A stretch of DNA of 36,500 nucleotides, taken from positions 22,998,676 through 23,035,175 of the forward strand of contig NC_135550.1 in the NCBI RefSeq assembly GCF_964340395.1, read 5' to 3'. This document shows positions 1 through 12,432 of this stretch, one piece after another (position 1 is the first letter of the stretch; each line of letters begins with the position of its first letter). The notes under the pieces were generated by a model. It was not told the DNA's origin. It saw nothing but the letters and a program-made list of their open reading frames with translations, and ran no database searches. The DNA is from Glandiceps talaboti (taxonomy: Eukaryota > Hemichordata > Enteropneusta > Spengelidae). A program made the translations under genes and the position numbers.

Positions 1-184
1 ACTCTCAAAATAAGAGCTCCGAGCATACAGAACCACATTTCGTCCACATGATGTAGTCATCAACTCAACCTCGGCCACGTGTGATTATCAGCACTCGGAA
101 GCAGCAAGATTATTGCCTAATAGTACTTTTTAGAAATTGACAAATGTTTTGTCAACAGTAAAAGAAAAATGGAAGTTTTAAAAC

Positions 185-565
185 CTGGTCAGGAGTTGTG
201 TAGTTTGGTGTATAATGAGGCTCTCCTCCAATATCCACAATGATATCTGTTTAAAAATAAGTAGAAGAAAAAACTGAGAAACGTTCAGATATTTTGTCAA
301 AAAATGGCCATTGCTGGGTGACAAAGTAACACCCAATTGTTCATTTTGTGACACCTGGTCAGACGTCGACGTAGATAGTGATAAATTTGGTCGAGTTTCA
401 GAATTGTTCCTGTATTCAAGTATTATAGCAGAAGTAATTTGAAATGAATGAAATTAGTCTGATCCTGTGTGGGGAAGTTTATGTAATACCGATGTCTGTG
501 TGTCTGTCTGTCTGTCCGTCCGTCCACCCGTCCACCCGTCCATCCGTCTGTGTGTATTCCGTCCG

Positions 566-624
<59 letters not shown>

Positions 625-2842
625 TTGGTCGAGTTTCAGAACTGTTCCTGTATTCAAGTATTATAGCAGAAGTAATTTGAAATGAATGAAATTAGTCTGA
701 TCCTGTGTGGGGAAGTTTATGTAATACCGATGTCTGTGTGTCTGTCTGTCTGTCCGTCCGTCCACCCGTCCATCCGTCTGTGTGTATTCCGTCCGTCTGT
801 GTGTGTGTGTGTGTGTGTGAATGTGTGTGTCTAACCGTTTGCACAATTGTCTGGTAATATGTATCCTTACATGTGTGCTATGGGTTGTGTTTTATACATA
901 TATAACTTGAAAACCAAGATAAAGATATTTGTACATATTGCACGGCCTTATTGTGGCTTGTCAAAATGATTTCTAGATCGAGAACGTTGCTCACCTGGTG
1001 GAAATGTGGCATTTATTGCAGGTGATAGTGGTGTCAGAGCATCTAGAGAAAAGAATATGGGACAAAACGATTAAACTATTCTTGTGGCTATTTTATTCTT
1101 TACTTTACTGCAAACATTCTTCAGAAGAATTAAGGTGAACAACAAAATGTACTCGTTATACTCATTACCCAAGTAGCGAGGCAGCCATAGTAGTCACGTG
1201 GTCTTACATGGCAGTACCATGAATATATGTATATGAATCATATCTACATGAGTAATGGTTGCCATTCTAATGCGCGAAAATTTCCACTAACATAGTAATA
1301 CATAATTATATATGTTGCGAGTCTCTGACCAAGCATACATGATTTTGATTTTGATGCGAGTTACATCAACTTGATGTGTAAATAGCACCCTATATTGAGT
1401 TTACTAGTCTGTGCATTATTTAGATATGGTTTTTTATAAACAAAATCTAGTTTTACATTAACCATTAGTGTACATAGTTAACCTCCATATGACTTTTAGT
1501 ATTGCGAGCATTACAAATAGATCTTTGTTGATCAAAATTATGTTTTTACGATTATTATCGTTGCTGCTTTTATTAAAATTTATAAATAGTTTTACACTAT
1601 TACAAAGAACATGATTATTAAAGTTGAAATTGACATACTGTTGTAGAAAGCAAACAGAACCAAACCGGTGAAATAAACCATTGGTAATAAAGTGAGTGTA
1701 AACAGAATATTCACTAGTACCGCCCTGAAATAAAACATATAATAGACTATGTTTAGAGTCACTCAGAAATTGATTAACTATATTGCCATCAACTTGTGAT
1801 ACGTCATTTAGTAGAGTTCCTTTAGCCTTTCGTGAAACTTCAATATTTTTTTTATCTCACACATACAACAGATTGATACATTTTCATTTACAATTAATGG
1901 TATTGTGAATAGATTTTATGACATATAACTTACTTCTGCGCATGTCCAACTGTTTTGGCTGTGGCGTATCTCTGAATACTGGTCTGATTCAGCAATATAT
2001 TGAAGTCCAGAAAACCAAACCCAATAACGAGATTGAAAAATGATAAACGAACAGTGACATCCCATGGAAACCTACAAAAATGATAAACTTGCTATAACCC
2101 ATACTGAAATATAAATAATTATGTTTTTTCTATGTGTGGTTTAATATCTCCTACGCTTAGAATGAAGTTGTATGATTTATATAACTGTTTTTGATAGTTG
2201 CACAGATTTAATTCAAAATAAAAACTTTAATACTCAATGAAGACAATACTCTAAGTACAGGTGACATAAATCTAAGAAACTATACTAGTATAATACTTGA
2301 TAATGTTTTCAAACTACATCCTGATGATTGCATTGTAAATGTGTATATGTCTCACGTGTAATATGTCGAAATATTCACAATGCCATGAACTCTAGGTTAA
2401 AAAAACGTTGACGTAAAACAGACACTGTTTTAAAGGATTGTCTCGTTCCAACACACAATACTGTCATTCCATATCACACCGTTATTTTTCTTCATAATGT
2501 ATAATGTATGTTTCTAGTTTACAATTATCTTGATTAACATCATTGGGTTGGCTATGTGACAAGGCAATTGAGTTTACCAATATGATATACATATATCGTC
2601 TTCTTACTCAAACAAATTAATTCTATCATTCTGTGCATTGTAATTCCAGACGTGATCGAAACCTCCTGCTCTCATGGAACCAACAATGAAGACAACCAGT
2701 ATTGTACCAAATATGACCAGAAACTGAAAGACGTCTGTCCAAATGACGGCACGCATACCACCCTGGGGAGAGAGGGGTATATATTACTATGTAATCTGAT
2801 CATAAATAATAATTGTAACTCACTCACTCACTCACTCACTCA

Positions 2843-2874
<32 letters not shown>

Positions 2875-4875
2875 TACATACATACATACATACATACATA
2901 CATACATACATACATACATACATACATACATACATACATACATACATGACAGTTCTTTGTTCATTTCTTAGCGTTCATAATACCATGACTACACTGTCAC
3001 AGAGTTCAATTTCGATTTTCAGCTATTATCTGTCATTTATGTCACGATAAGAAACTTACCAACGTAGTGTACACTGTACAAACTACTCCAGATATGATAA
3101 TAGTTATCCATATATCAACTCCTAACACTGTAAGAGAAGACAACTACACCTATAAGATGATACTAAGATGGTCATACAAAATTAAGAATGGAATTTGAAA
3201 GGATGGGGGTGGGGGTGCTACTATAATATACCACATCGATTCGGACAAACAGTACTTCTGAGTATAGAGGAACCGTTGCAGAAAAGTTCAAAAAACTCAT
3301 AGCCTGCCTACCTGCTTTAATTGCCAAAGCTGGGCCGATCAACACAACCGCCATGAAAAACAGAGTTTGGATTGTAAACATGAATGACGAAAATATCCGT
3401 ATACTGAAGTGAAAGCGCATGCTCATATACTGAAAGGTAAAATATATCATCACAAGAAACAACCAAAAACAACGCAACTTCAACAATTTTAAGCTTACTG
3501 AAAGAAAGTAGTGACGTAAGCATGTATGTATCACGTGACAGAAATCCGAGTTGGAAATTTACACTCATGTCACCCAGTACGTGCATGTTTCGCTACAAAA
3601 AATGTCTTTGGTCTAGTAATTAAAAGTTAAAAATAACTACGTTTCGGGAAATACCCTTCAAGAGCCGAGTCCTTAAACTACTGAAAGTGTAGGGTAAATA
3701 TTTATCAGTAATATGTAAATGAATACAATTTTAATCAACGTTGTTGTTTAATTATATTCCTCTATACTCCTTTCCTTCCATTTTAGTCTGTATCTCTATT
3801 TACCATCAACTTAACAATAGCGACGCCACCTGCAATGGATGCATATTAGTTTTATGTCGATTTTCAGGTCTAATCCTAGTTTTGTGAGCGAACCAATTAC
3901 ATATTGATAAATAAAGGTAAAGTACGGTGGACCATACATGCGAAAGATTGCGCCTTAGATTTGATAGCACATAAAACGCACTAATGCTGTCCCAAAGAAA
4001 TGTGTATGGTGACTGTAGCTTACCTCATACGCACTGGTAAACTTCAACCCATGGAACACCGGGATACAAAAATAGGCTATCAGAGGATATGACCAAACTT
4101 TGGAAAACATGCTGACTGAATATTGAAGTCCAAATATAAACACTTCAGCGGGAAATCCAAGAATAGTAATAGGTGTTGTAAATGATACCAATATAGACAT
4201 TGCGATTGGTAAAAACGTCATACTTCGATCAGCTACCAAAAAACTTACCAGACAAGAAAAATGAAAACTTTAAACAGAATGCAGGGACGGGGGAGTCGAC
4301 AATGTTAAATTTCGACTAGGGTACCGCATATGACTTGATACATGTATTTATGATAACGTTATCAGTCGCAGAACTGTATGGTGTACAATACTTTACACCC
4401 TGGCCACCCCCACCCCCACCCAAAAAAACAACAAATAACAATAATCAAACTAACGATAATGTATAAATAAATAAATGAAATTTGAAAATAAAAATAAATT
4501 ATTAAAAGTTGTACTTTGTATTCCTGCGTTCGTGAGAATTTTGGCAAAAATAACTTAAAATAAAAATAACAGCTTGCTAAGAAATGATCACTTTGGGAAA
4601 ACACACATCAGTTCAGATGTGACTTTATGCTTTGGCGATGATGATGGTGCTGTAATGTTTATTATCTCATGTAGCAGTCTCATTGAATTGGACAGAAAGA
4701 AATCGCATGCAGTGACACCCAGGGTTGTTTAAAGTCTAGATACTTACGTTGAAGTTGACCGTTGCCCACCTTTCGAAATACTGTGATAAATTCCAATCAA
4801 AACTGATACTATCAACAGGCCACTGAAAACAATGTAGTCGACAACACCGAACGGTATGACGTCATCAGAAGCCAT
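185..4875 (-). CDS. SLC5-family sodium:solute symporter (SLC5A8-like), gene A, 5' part; continues beyond window start
   Basis: Predicted plasma-membrane Na+-coupled symporter of the SLC5 family, closest in recalled motifs to the monocarboxylate transporters SLC5A8/SLC5A12; the substrate cannot be told from sequence. Exons on the minus strand in order: 4748-4875, 4024-4243, 3312-3429, 3060-3127, 2608-2762, 1934-2071, 1639-1724, 995-1042, 185-246. They join in frame to 341 codons and end at phase 0. Visible landmarks: PFGVVDYIVFSG (TM1), VLGFPAE-like ILGFPAEVFIFG (TM2/3), GPALA, GGMRAVIWTDVFQ (TM5 loop), NQTSIQRYATAKT, LVLFAFYN, and PNYTTPDQ. Each exon has AG and GT boundaries; phases equal those of genes B and C. 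The start ATG (4873-4875) matches the paralogs and is preceded by a probable 5'UTR acceptor (ctgcag, 23 bases upstream). The exon 9 donor (gttttaaa) is weak. The downstream exons, including the Na2-site helix, lie outside the window, so function is inferred from the family. Confidence 0.88.
384..838. repeat. Tandem duplication, 239-bp unit, with (GT)n tails
   Basis: The block starting ATTTGGTCGAGTTTCAGAA at 384 recurs at 623 with few changes. Each copy runs through a (TCTG)/(CCGTCC) tract into (GT)n. The second copy has a shorter (GT)n. It lies in intron 8 of gene A. Confidence 0.9.
2818..2946. repeat. Compound microsatellite (CACT)n(CACG)n(CA)n(CATA)n
   Basis: Simple tandem repeats in intron 4 of gene A, starting about 55 bases upstream (minus sense) of the exon 5 acceptor. 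Confidence 0.95.
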
Positions 4876-6864
4876 GTTCGATTTGATGTTTGACGACACT
4901 GCAGTTAAAAATGAGGAAAATTGGTTAAAAACGTCATAGTGAGTTTTTTCGATCAAGACATCAATACTGAGTTGTGGCTATTCCCAGTGCATGAAGGTTT
5001 TGAATCACTGAAACTAGGTTCCCAGGAAATGGCACTGAATTCATAATCGCTTTAAAATATCAAGAGATTCAACCACAAAATGTTGTTTGTCAGGATTGGA
5101 GTGTAAAAATTACAATTTGAACTCACTAAACTTGTGGTATCCTTGAGGGACCCGTTGCACGCACTGTATATCTTGGTTGTTGGAACGTCAATTTATCAGT
5201 CAGAAATCTATCACATGGCAATCTTAAGATGTCAATATTATGCTATTATTTATTGTTACATTTCTGTTTCTTTTTGCATTTTATTTATACATTATATTCA
5301 CTTTGTTATCAATTATAGCATGAGGTATGATTTATAAAACATTTTATACATTGGACAGTGATGTGAAAGGGCGCACCGACATTGTTTTCAGCCAGGAAAC
5401 CCAAACTACAAAGCGAAACAATTAACAGTAAATGTTGTAGAGCGGTAGTGTACAGTCATTGTTCTGAAGTGGTAAACAAGAACTAATGTGTTCTAAAGTA
5501 AACAAATCGTCATGACCTTGAATTCACTGATTTTTGGGGTTAATATGACCGTCCCACTTTTATTTGCATGTGAAAATATTACATTGATACCATATCATGG
5601 CATATGCTTCATATCACGTTTGATATGACGTTATCAAATTATCAAACAACCACTGTTTGCGTACGTTTGACTAGCTAAATACTTTATTTTTCTTTTTATC
5701 TGGCAACAAATCAAATGCAGATTCATCTATTCGTGAAATAAATCTCCCTCCGGTGGTCTGTAGTTGTTATTGTTGTTGTTGTTAAAGAGACTAAATGTGC
5801 CATGACTTTACTATATTGTTCCCCTGATAAGCAGTCAGATAAAATTTACAGACACACTGTACATTTAATATGACATACATGTACAACTTTTGACCGTAGA
5901 GTTTGACACTGTGCCATGTCAAGACAACAACAGAGTTTTTATTTAGTGACACTCTGTCCAACATAAAATAAACAAAAAATTGACAGAACATGCTTTTAAA
6001 CTTCGTTCTGTCGACGTTTCTGTCTAAAGCGCTATAATCATTTTCGTCTCGGTTAAAGTAGGTCCATTTTAGCATTTACTCGTGCCTAGAGTCATACTCG
6101 TAAAATCACACCTTACACCACCTTCTGCTACAAGAAGTCAGGTCAGTAAAATTTACAGGTGGATGTCCTTGTTATTTTGGCATCGTTATTGTTTTCTGTT
6201 AGTCTGGTTCCTTATCTATTTGTGTATAACATTTAATTTTCTAATTTCTGAGTATATAGCTCATTTAACTTTAATCTCGTCTCTGTGGACGTGTGAAATT
6301 TATGTACAATTCTTTCTTTGGTCCAAAGGTTGCATGTTCACTTCTTATAGTTCATAGCATTGCTAGAGAAAGTTATATGGTGGCGTTCTCGATAAACAGT
6401 ACCATCAGCTAATAGTACATATAGTACGTATAGCAGAAGGGAATGGAAATGAAATAAAAGTTGAGAGTTTGATGAACTAACAGTTTGAGAGTTTATTATT
6501 AATAAGAATGTACGAGATGACATATAACAACGATTTCGGTTTATAAATGAAATATCTGAGATACAGATAGAGAGAATTGTATTTTATCGTTGAGACAATC
6601 ATAAATATATGACAAGAATGGGAAAGGAAGGTAGCATCTATGTGGCCGCGGGTAGGGTAGTCTAAAGAAATTGTCATCAGCTGTGTAATCAATCAAATAC
6701 TCCCATACCAACTATCAACGCTGAAATTCTAATCTACAGGCAAGTGATTCGCGTTACCAATTCATCATTTTATGACAGCGCAAAGACATTAGCACTACGC
6801 CCATTTTTTTGTCCACACTGTTTTATCTTTGCAGTATAATAATGTATTAAAACACTATTTTCAG
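4876..6864. other. Intergenic/5' region shared by divergent genes A and B
   Basis: About 2 kb between the two start codons, which point away from each other. It must hold the promoters and, if the acceptors just upstream of both ATGs are real, non-coding first exons. I see no clear TATA box, CpG-rich stretch or coding exon. A short (GTT)n run lies near 5762-5782. The open frames here have no recognisable content. Confidence 0.6.
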
Positions 6865-6869
6865 GGAAA

Positions 6870-9800
6870 ATGTCAACAGACCCAATTCCTTTTGGTGTCG
6901 TCGACTATGTGGTCATCGCTGTTATGCTGGCGATTTCGGCGTCTACTGGGATCTACCATTGTATTGCAGGAGGCGGACAGAAGTCCACATCGAAGTAACT
7001 GTCCTTATTAACCTTTACATGTCAAACCTATGATACCTTAAATAGTGTATTTGGGATATTTCACCAGCTCGTGTATTTGGGATATTTCACCAGCTCGTGT
7101 GTTTGGAATATTTCACCAACTCGTGTAATAGGGATATTTCACTAACATGTATGTGTATTGGGGATATTCAAGTACTTCTTGTATTTGGGATATTTCACCA
7201 ACTCGTGTATTTGAGATATTTCACTAACGTATATTTGGGATATTTCATAAACTCGTAAATTTGGGATATTTTACCTCAAACATGTGTATTTGGGATATTT
7301 CACCAACTTGTATACTTAGTATATTTCACTTAAACAGTGCATCAATGCAAGAATTTTCTTTTATAATACTAGCAGTCAGTAAAATCTTAACACTAGCAAA
7401 GGTTCAAATCGTACATCCCCATGGTTTTCTCTGTCCATATTTTCTTTTAGATATTTAGTTGCTGACCGTAGTATGGGTTGTATACCACTTGGAATGTCAT
7501 ATTTTGTTACATTTACGTCATCTATTGCTGTCTTGGGTTTCCCAGCAGAAGTCTTTGTCTATGGGATTGAATACAGTCTAATGATTTTGTGTTATATATG
7601 GAGTTACCCTCTCTCGGCTTATCTTTTTACCCCTGTTTTCCGTGGGCTAGGATTTACAAGCGTGTATGAGGTAAGAAGTTTGTGATATACATGCAGTGGA
7701 GTTATAAATTTCAAATATGCATACACCACCTGTTAAATGTGACTTGGGCTTCATATCGTTTGTAATTAGTCGATTTCTGGTTCCAAGATGCATTGCGCGA
7801 GAGGACGTCGCTTGTGTTGTTACATTTCAGTCTTGTTTTGTCTTTATTACGTTTGAAATAACATCTTCATCAGGAGAAGACATGTTGACCTCTTTGATTA
7901 TGAGTGATTTTATGGAACAAAGATAGCGATTTTACGGGTGAACCTAGGGTACGGTCAGGTGACAACTATCCCCATGAGTAGCGCGTACACATTATACATG
8001 GCATTGTATGGAGAGGTATGCGCAATGCATCTTACATGTATAACTCCAACATGGTTTGTAATCCAATCGAAGTATGGACAGTGATTGACCGGGTCAAGAT
8101 GTATTTCTGTCTGACTCGATCTGAATTGAAATGACATGACTTGAACCGACTAAACTGACCTGACTCAAATGACTGACTTACTAACTGACTGACTGACTGA
8201 CTGATGACTGACGGATCGATCGATCGACCATAGCGAGACAAATACATTACCATTGCAAATGAGAAGCCATCGTAAAGTGGTTTCTATTCTTCAGTTATTA
8301 AGCATATATCACCCGCCTTGACTTTTTTAATATTTTCATTTTTTTAGTACATGGGTAAACGATTTAACTTGGGTCTTCGAATATGCTGCACTATTCTGTT
8401 TATTTTATCAAATATGGTTTACATGGCAACCACTATGTTAGGCCCAGCACTTGCCTTTGAAGCTGGTAAGTTGAGCAATTGTTATAAAGTGTCTTTCGTT
8501 CAATTATTTTGTGTTCTCGAGGGTAACTAAATTATTTTGAATGTATTTTGTACATGAGTTAAGTTGCTATGTTTTTGTTTGTTTGTTTGTTTGTTTGTTT
8601 GTTTGTTTGTTTGTTTGTTTGTTTGTTTGCTTTTGGTTTAGCTCCATCCCTCCCTGAGTCTATGGTCGGTCTATGCAATGGTATTGTACATTCAATGCAT
8701 GATTTTTCAGTTCGTAACCATGATCACACCGTTGGCCATAACGCACATCTGACCTATTACGCCCGTTGTCGTTCCCATTTCATGCGTTTCTTTGCAATTT
8801 TCTCCTTCATTTAGTTCAAGGATTTGAGATGTGGAAGACCATTCTCATAACTGGCGTTGTATGCACTTTCTACTGTACATTGGTAAGTACATATTTGTCA
8901 ATATAATGGGAAGTTCCAAAAAATGTGTCTTGAAGTCTGAGAATGGAAAATTTTGACAGTGTCTTTCGATTCGTTTTCCCGTTTTAATACAACTCTTTAC
9001 ACCACACCCACTATAATACAACTCTTTATATTACACTCACTATAATACTAAAGACACATTTTCACATCTGTTTTTCACAACTTTGTTAGATTTAATACAC
9101 CGGTTCCCTTCTTCCACTTGGGATTTTTAAGAAAAATATATGTTTACAGTAAATCTCTTGTTTTTCTTCACTGTCCATTCTACTGTCGTCAAAAATTATC
9201 GCAGCTAAAGGGTCTAGTAAGAATAAATTGAGATGACGCAGGCTTGACGGAACAGGCTCATTGTCATCCGGCTAATTTGTCCGGCAACCTTCCGGACCGC
9301 GGAAAATAGTACGAGGTATTGTTTAAACCTATTCGCATGATGTCAACTAAGGGAGCCTTCAGTAATTACAAATGAGGGAGGGCCATGAGGGTGTCACTTT
9401 TTACGAATCGGTTCTTGGGAGGGCCATATTTTAGAAAATGGGATACATAGGGTCCCATTTTACTTTGACTCATTCCATTGTCTAATTTTGCATTTTGGGG
9501 GAATTTGGCATCCCACTGCTGACGTATCAGTTAGGGGAAGGGTTGGGGATAGGTACCAAAATATCAGACCACGTCAATCAAATCGCTGCTGACAGTCATG
9601 TAGAGAATAAAATTGTCAGGCATGATGTGAGGAGAGAAATAAGTCACAGTGAGACCCACAGGACTAAAACGGGAACAGCTGGGTACGATATTAGGGATAA
9701 TGTTGTGGAAATGCAGACCCCAGTCCTGACAATATCGGGAATGTGCCCATCTAGTTTTTGGGCGTTAATGTTGTGGCCTTCAGTTCAGCGAACGAGATCA

Positions 9801-11128
9801 AAACACAGGTATTGATTAATACAGTGCCAACTTCACACAAATTTACTATAGTGATAGTAGTTGGGAAATGCCTTTAAAACTTTCAATGTGGTGGTAGCGG
9901 TGAGAATAAGTCCTTTAAGCCATTGGTTCTTGTATTAGTGTCCTTTTCAATGTCTGGTAGCATTTAAACCATGTTTTTGAAATATTTTATCAGGGGAGGA
10001 TCATGTTTTACAGAAAAGAAATTGAGGGAGGGTCACTTTTTAGCACGACAGAGTCGGGAAAGGGTCAAGTTTCACGCAACACCCCGGGCCTGATTTTTCC
10101 CGGCCCTCCCTTTGTTATTATCGAAGGCTCCTAAAACCCATTCTTATGGATACTTATGAACTGTCGTCTATAGGGAGGGATGAAAGCTGTTGTCTGGGCT
10201 GACGTTTTTCAATTTGTTGTCATGTTCGGTTCTATCCTGGCGGTGTGTATACTGGGATCAATAGAGGTTGGAGGACTTGATTATGTCTGGAACATCGCAA
10301 AAGAAAACGGAAAGTTAAATTTTTTTGAGTAAGTACACAAAAATGTTGCTTTACTAATGCGTGTATCGTATTAACAACCCTGCAAATAGGCTTAGTTTAG
10401 ATTTTGTTTTGTAGACCAGTTGCCAAATTATGCAGCTATGACAATAAAGATACAGAAAATAACCCAGGAAAAGAGAGTTACAATAGTAATAAACATCACA
10501 GAACCTATACTAAGTGTGACCGATAATTGTATTCACTAGTTTACACTCTTTGTCATAAATGCTTAGCATTTGGGCGTTGTACAACGACAGGAGCCTTGTC
10601 AAAAGTAATTAGCATAAGGGTTGCATGCAACAATTTACCCTAAAATACGACACACCATAAGATGAGCCGATACCACTGCTCGAGGTCTTACAGGTTGAAC
10701 TTAGCAACAGCATAATATGTTCAATGTACAACAGCTGTATCAGGACCTGTGAGCCATTCTCGCAAACCAGAGTTATTATTTCTACCACTACATTTCGAAT
10801 GCTGTGAGTACATCGAGCTGCATCTTTTACATCTTTCTTTGACCACATATTTCATTCTCCTTCACTTTGTTAATTACAAACCAGACTGAGAATTTACTTT
10901 GTATGTTCGATACTGGTAATACACGACACTTTACAAAATCAATTTTGCTGTTTTCATATTTTTTTTTAGATTTGATTTTCAACTAACAGAACGAATATCC
11001 TTCTTTGGATTGGTGTTTGGCTTTGGGCTGAATTCTCTTGCAATCACAACATGGCAGTCTGCTGTTCAACGTGTGCAAGCTGCAAAGTCCCTTCGTCATG
11101 CTCAAGGGTAAGGTTTCACGTTGTTGTT

Positions 11129-11159
<31 letters not shown>

Positions 11160-11210
11160 CCGCCACCGTCGCCGCCGCCGCCGCCGTCGCCGTCGTCGTC
11201 GTCGTTGTCG

Positions 11211-11260
<50 letters not shown>

Positions 11261-12346
11261 AATGACATGACTAAGCGTTTATCTATTTTTTCTATAATTG
11301 TCTGACACTGAACTAAAATCTAAGATGATAATGTAATAATCATTCACATAATCTTTTCCCTTGTACACAAAGGGAATAAAAACGCCAATGACGTTTTACG
11401 CGTACACCTGGGTAACTGTTGACCAACCAGTCCAGTGACTTAACCTTTTGTGATGACACTTCTTACTGACTGCTGAACAAATAATTTGTATTCTACAGGT
11501 CATTGCTACTCAACATTCCTTGCATGTGGATCGTATATTCCATTACGTTCTTCAACGGATTGGTACTATATGCCTTTTACAACAGTAAGTATCTTTGGAT
11601 TGCCAAATTTACCCCCTAGTATTGGCTTCATTCGTTGGCTAAAATTATACTTTTGGATGAGTAATAAGTACTTTATGTTTCGGATTTCGAAGCAACTTAC
11701 TATGTTTTTCCATATACTTCCGTGGTTTTTCTACCCGACAAAAGTCAAGGTGAACAACTATGTAGTTACCGGCGGAAAAATGTGAAACATAGACCCAGTC
11801 CGTGTTTAAATTTTTTTTAAAATAACAATAAAGTCAACTTAAACGTGTAATTTTGAACGAAAAGATTTAAGAACATATATACTGCAGTTAAGAAGTTAAA
11901 AAAGAGGCCACGTCATCCTTTAAGGACAGTATCCGACAACTTTGAAATTAATATTACTTACAGAAGGCAAGTGGCATAATGTTTTATTATTCATGGTCTT
12001 CATGTATATTCTCTTTTTTTAATCAATAGATCAGTTGACACCACTACGGCCACCAACCAACTCAACATTTGCTCCAGGTAATGCTGGCTGACGATTGTAT
12101 TGCCCCCTTCCCCCCCCCCCCTCCAATTTACAATTATACATGTATCTGCAAATCATCAGCTCGAATATTGTTCGTGGAAGAAATCGTCGCCAAAAGGCAC
12201 TTTGTATTATTTTAACGGAGTTGCTTCTTTAAGAACACTGAAATCATAAAATGTTAACTCGAAGTATTGTAAAAAAAAAATACCAGAAATTGTCACATTC
12301 TGTTCGGCAAGAAACGGAAAAATGGTACTCATTGGTGTTTTGGTAT

Positions 12347-12432
<86 letters not shown>

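Noticed and set aside
1-184. Search for exon 10 of gene A on the minus strand
   Set aside because: No frame resembling the helix found in gene B exon 10; treated as intron.
9495-9815. 106-codon open frame
   Set aside because: Lies inside the Harbinger-like MITE, has no transposase features and no splice context.
11038-11305. Arg/Cys-run or Val-run proteins
   Set aside because: Read-through of a trinucleotide repeat after the exon 6 donor of gene B.
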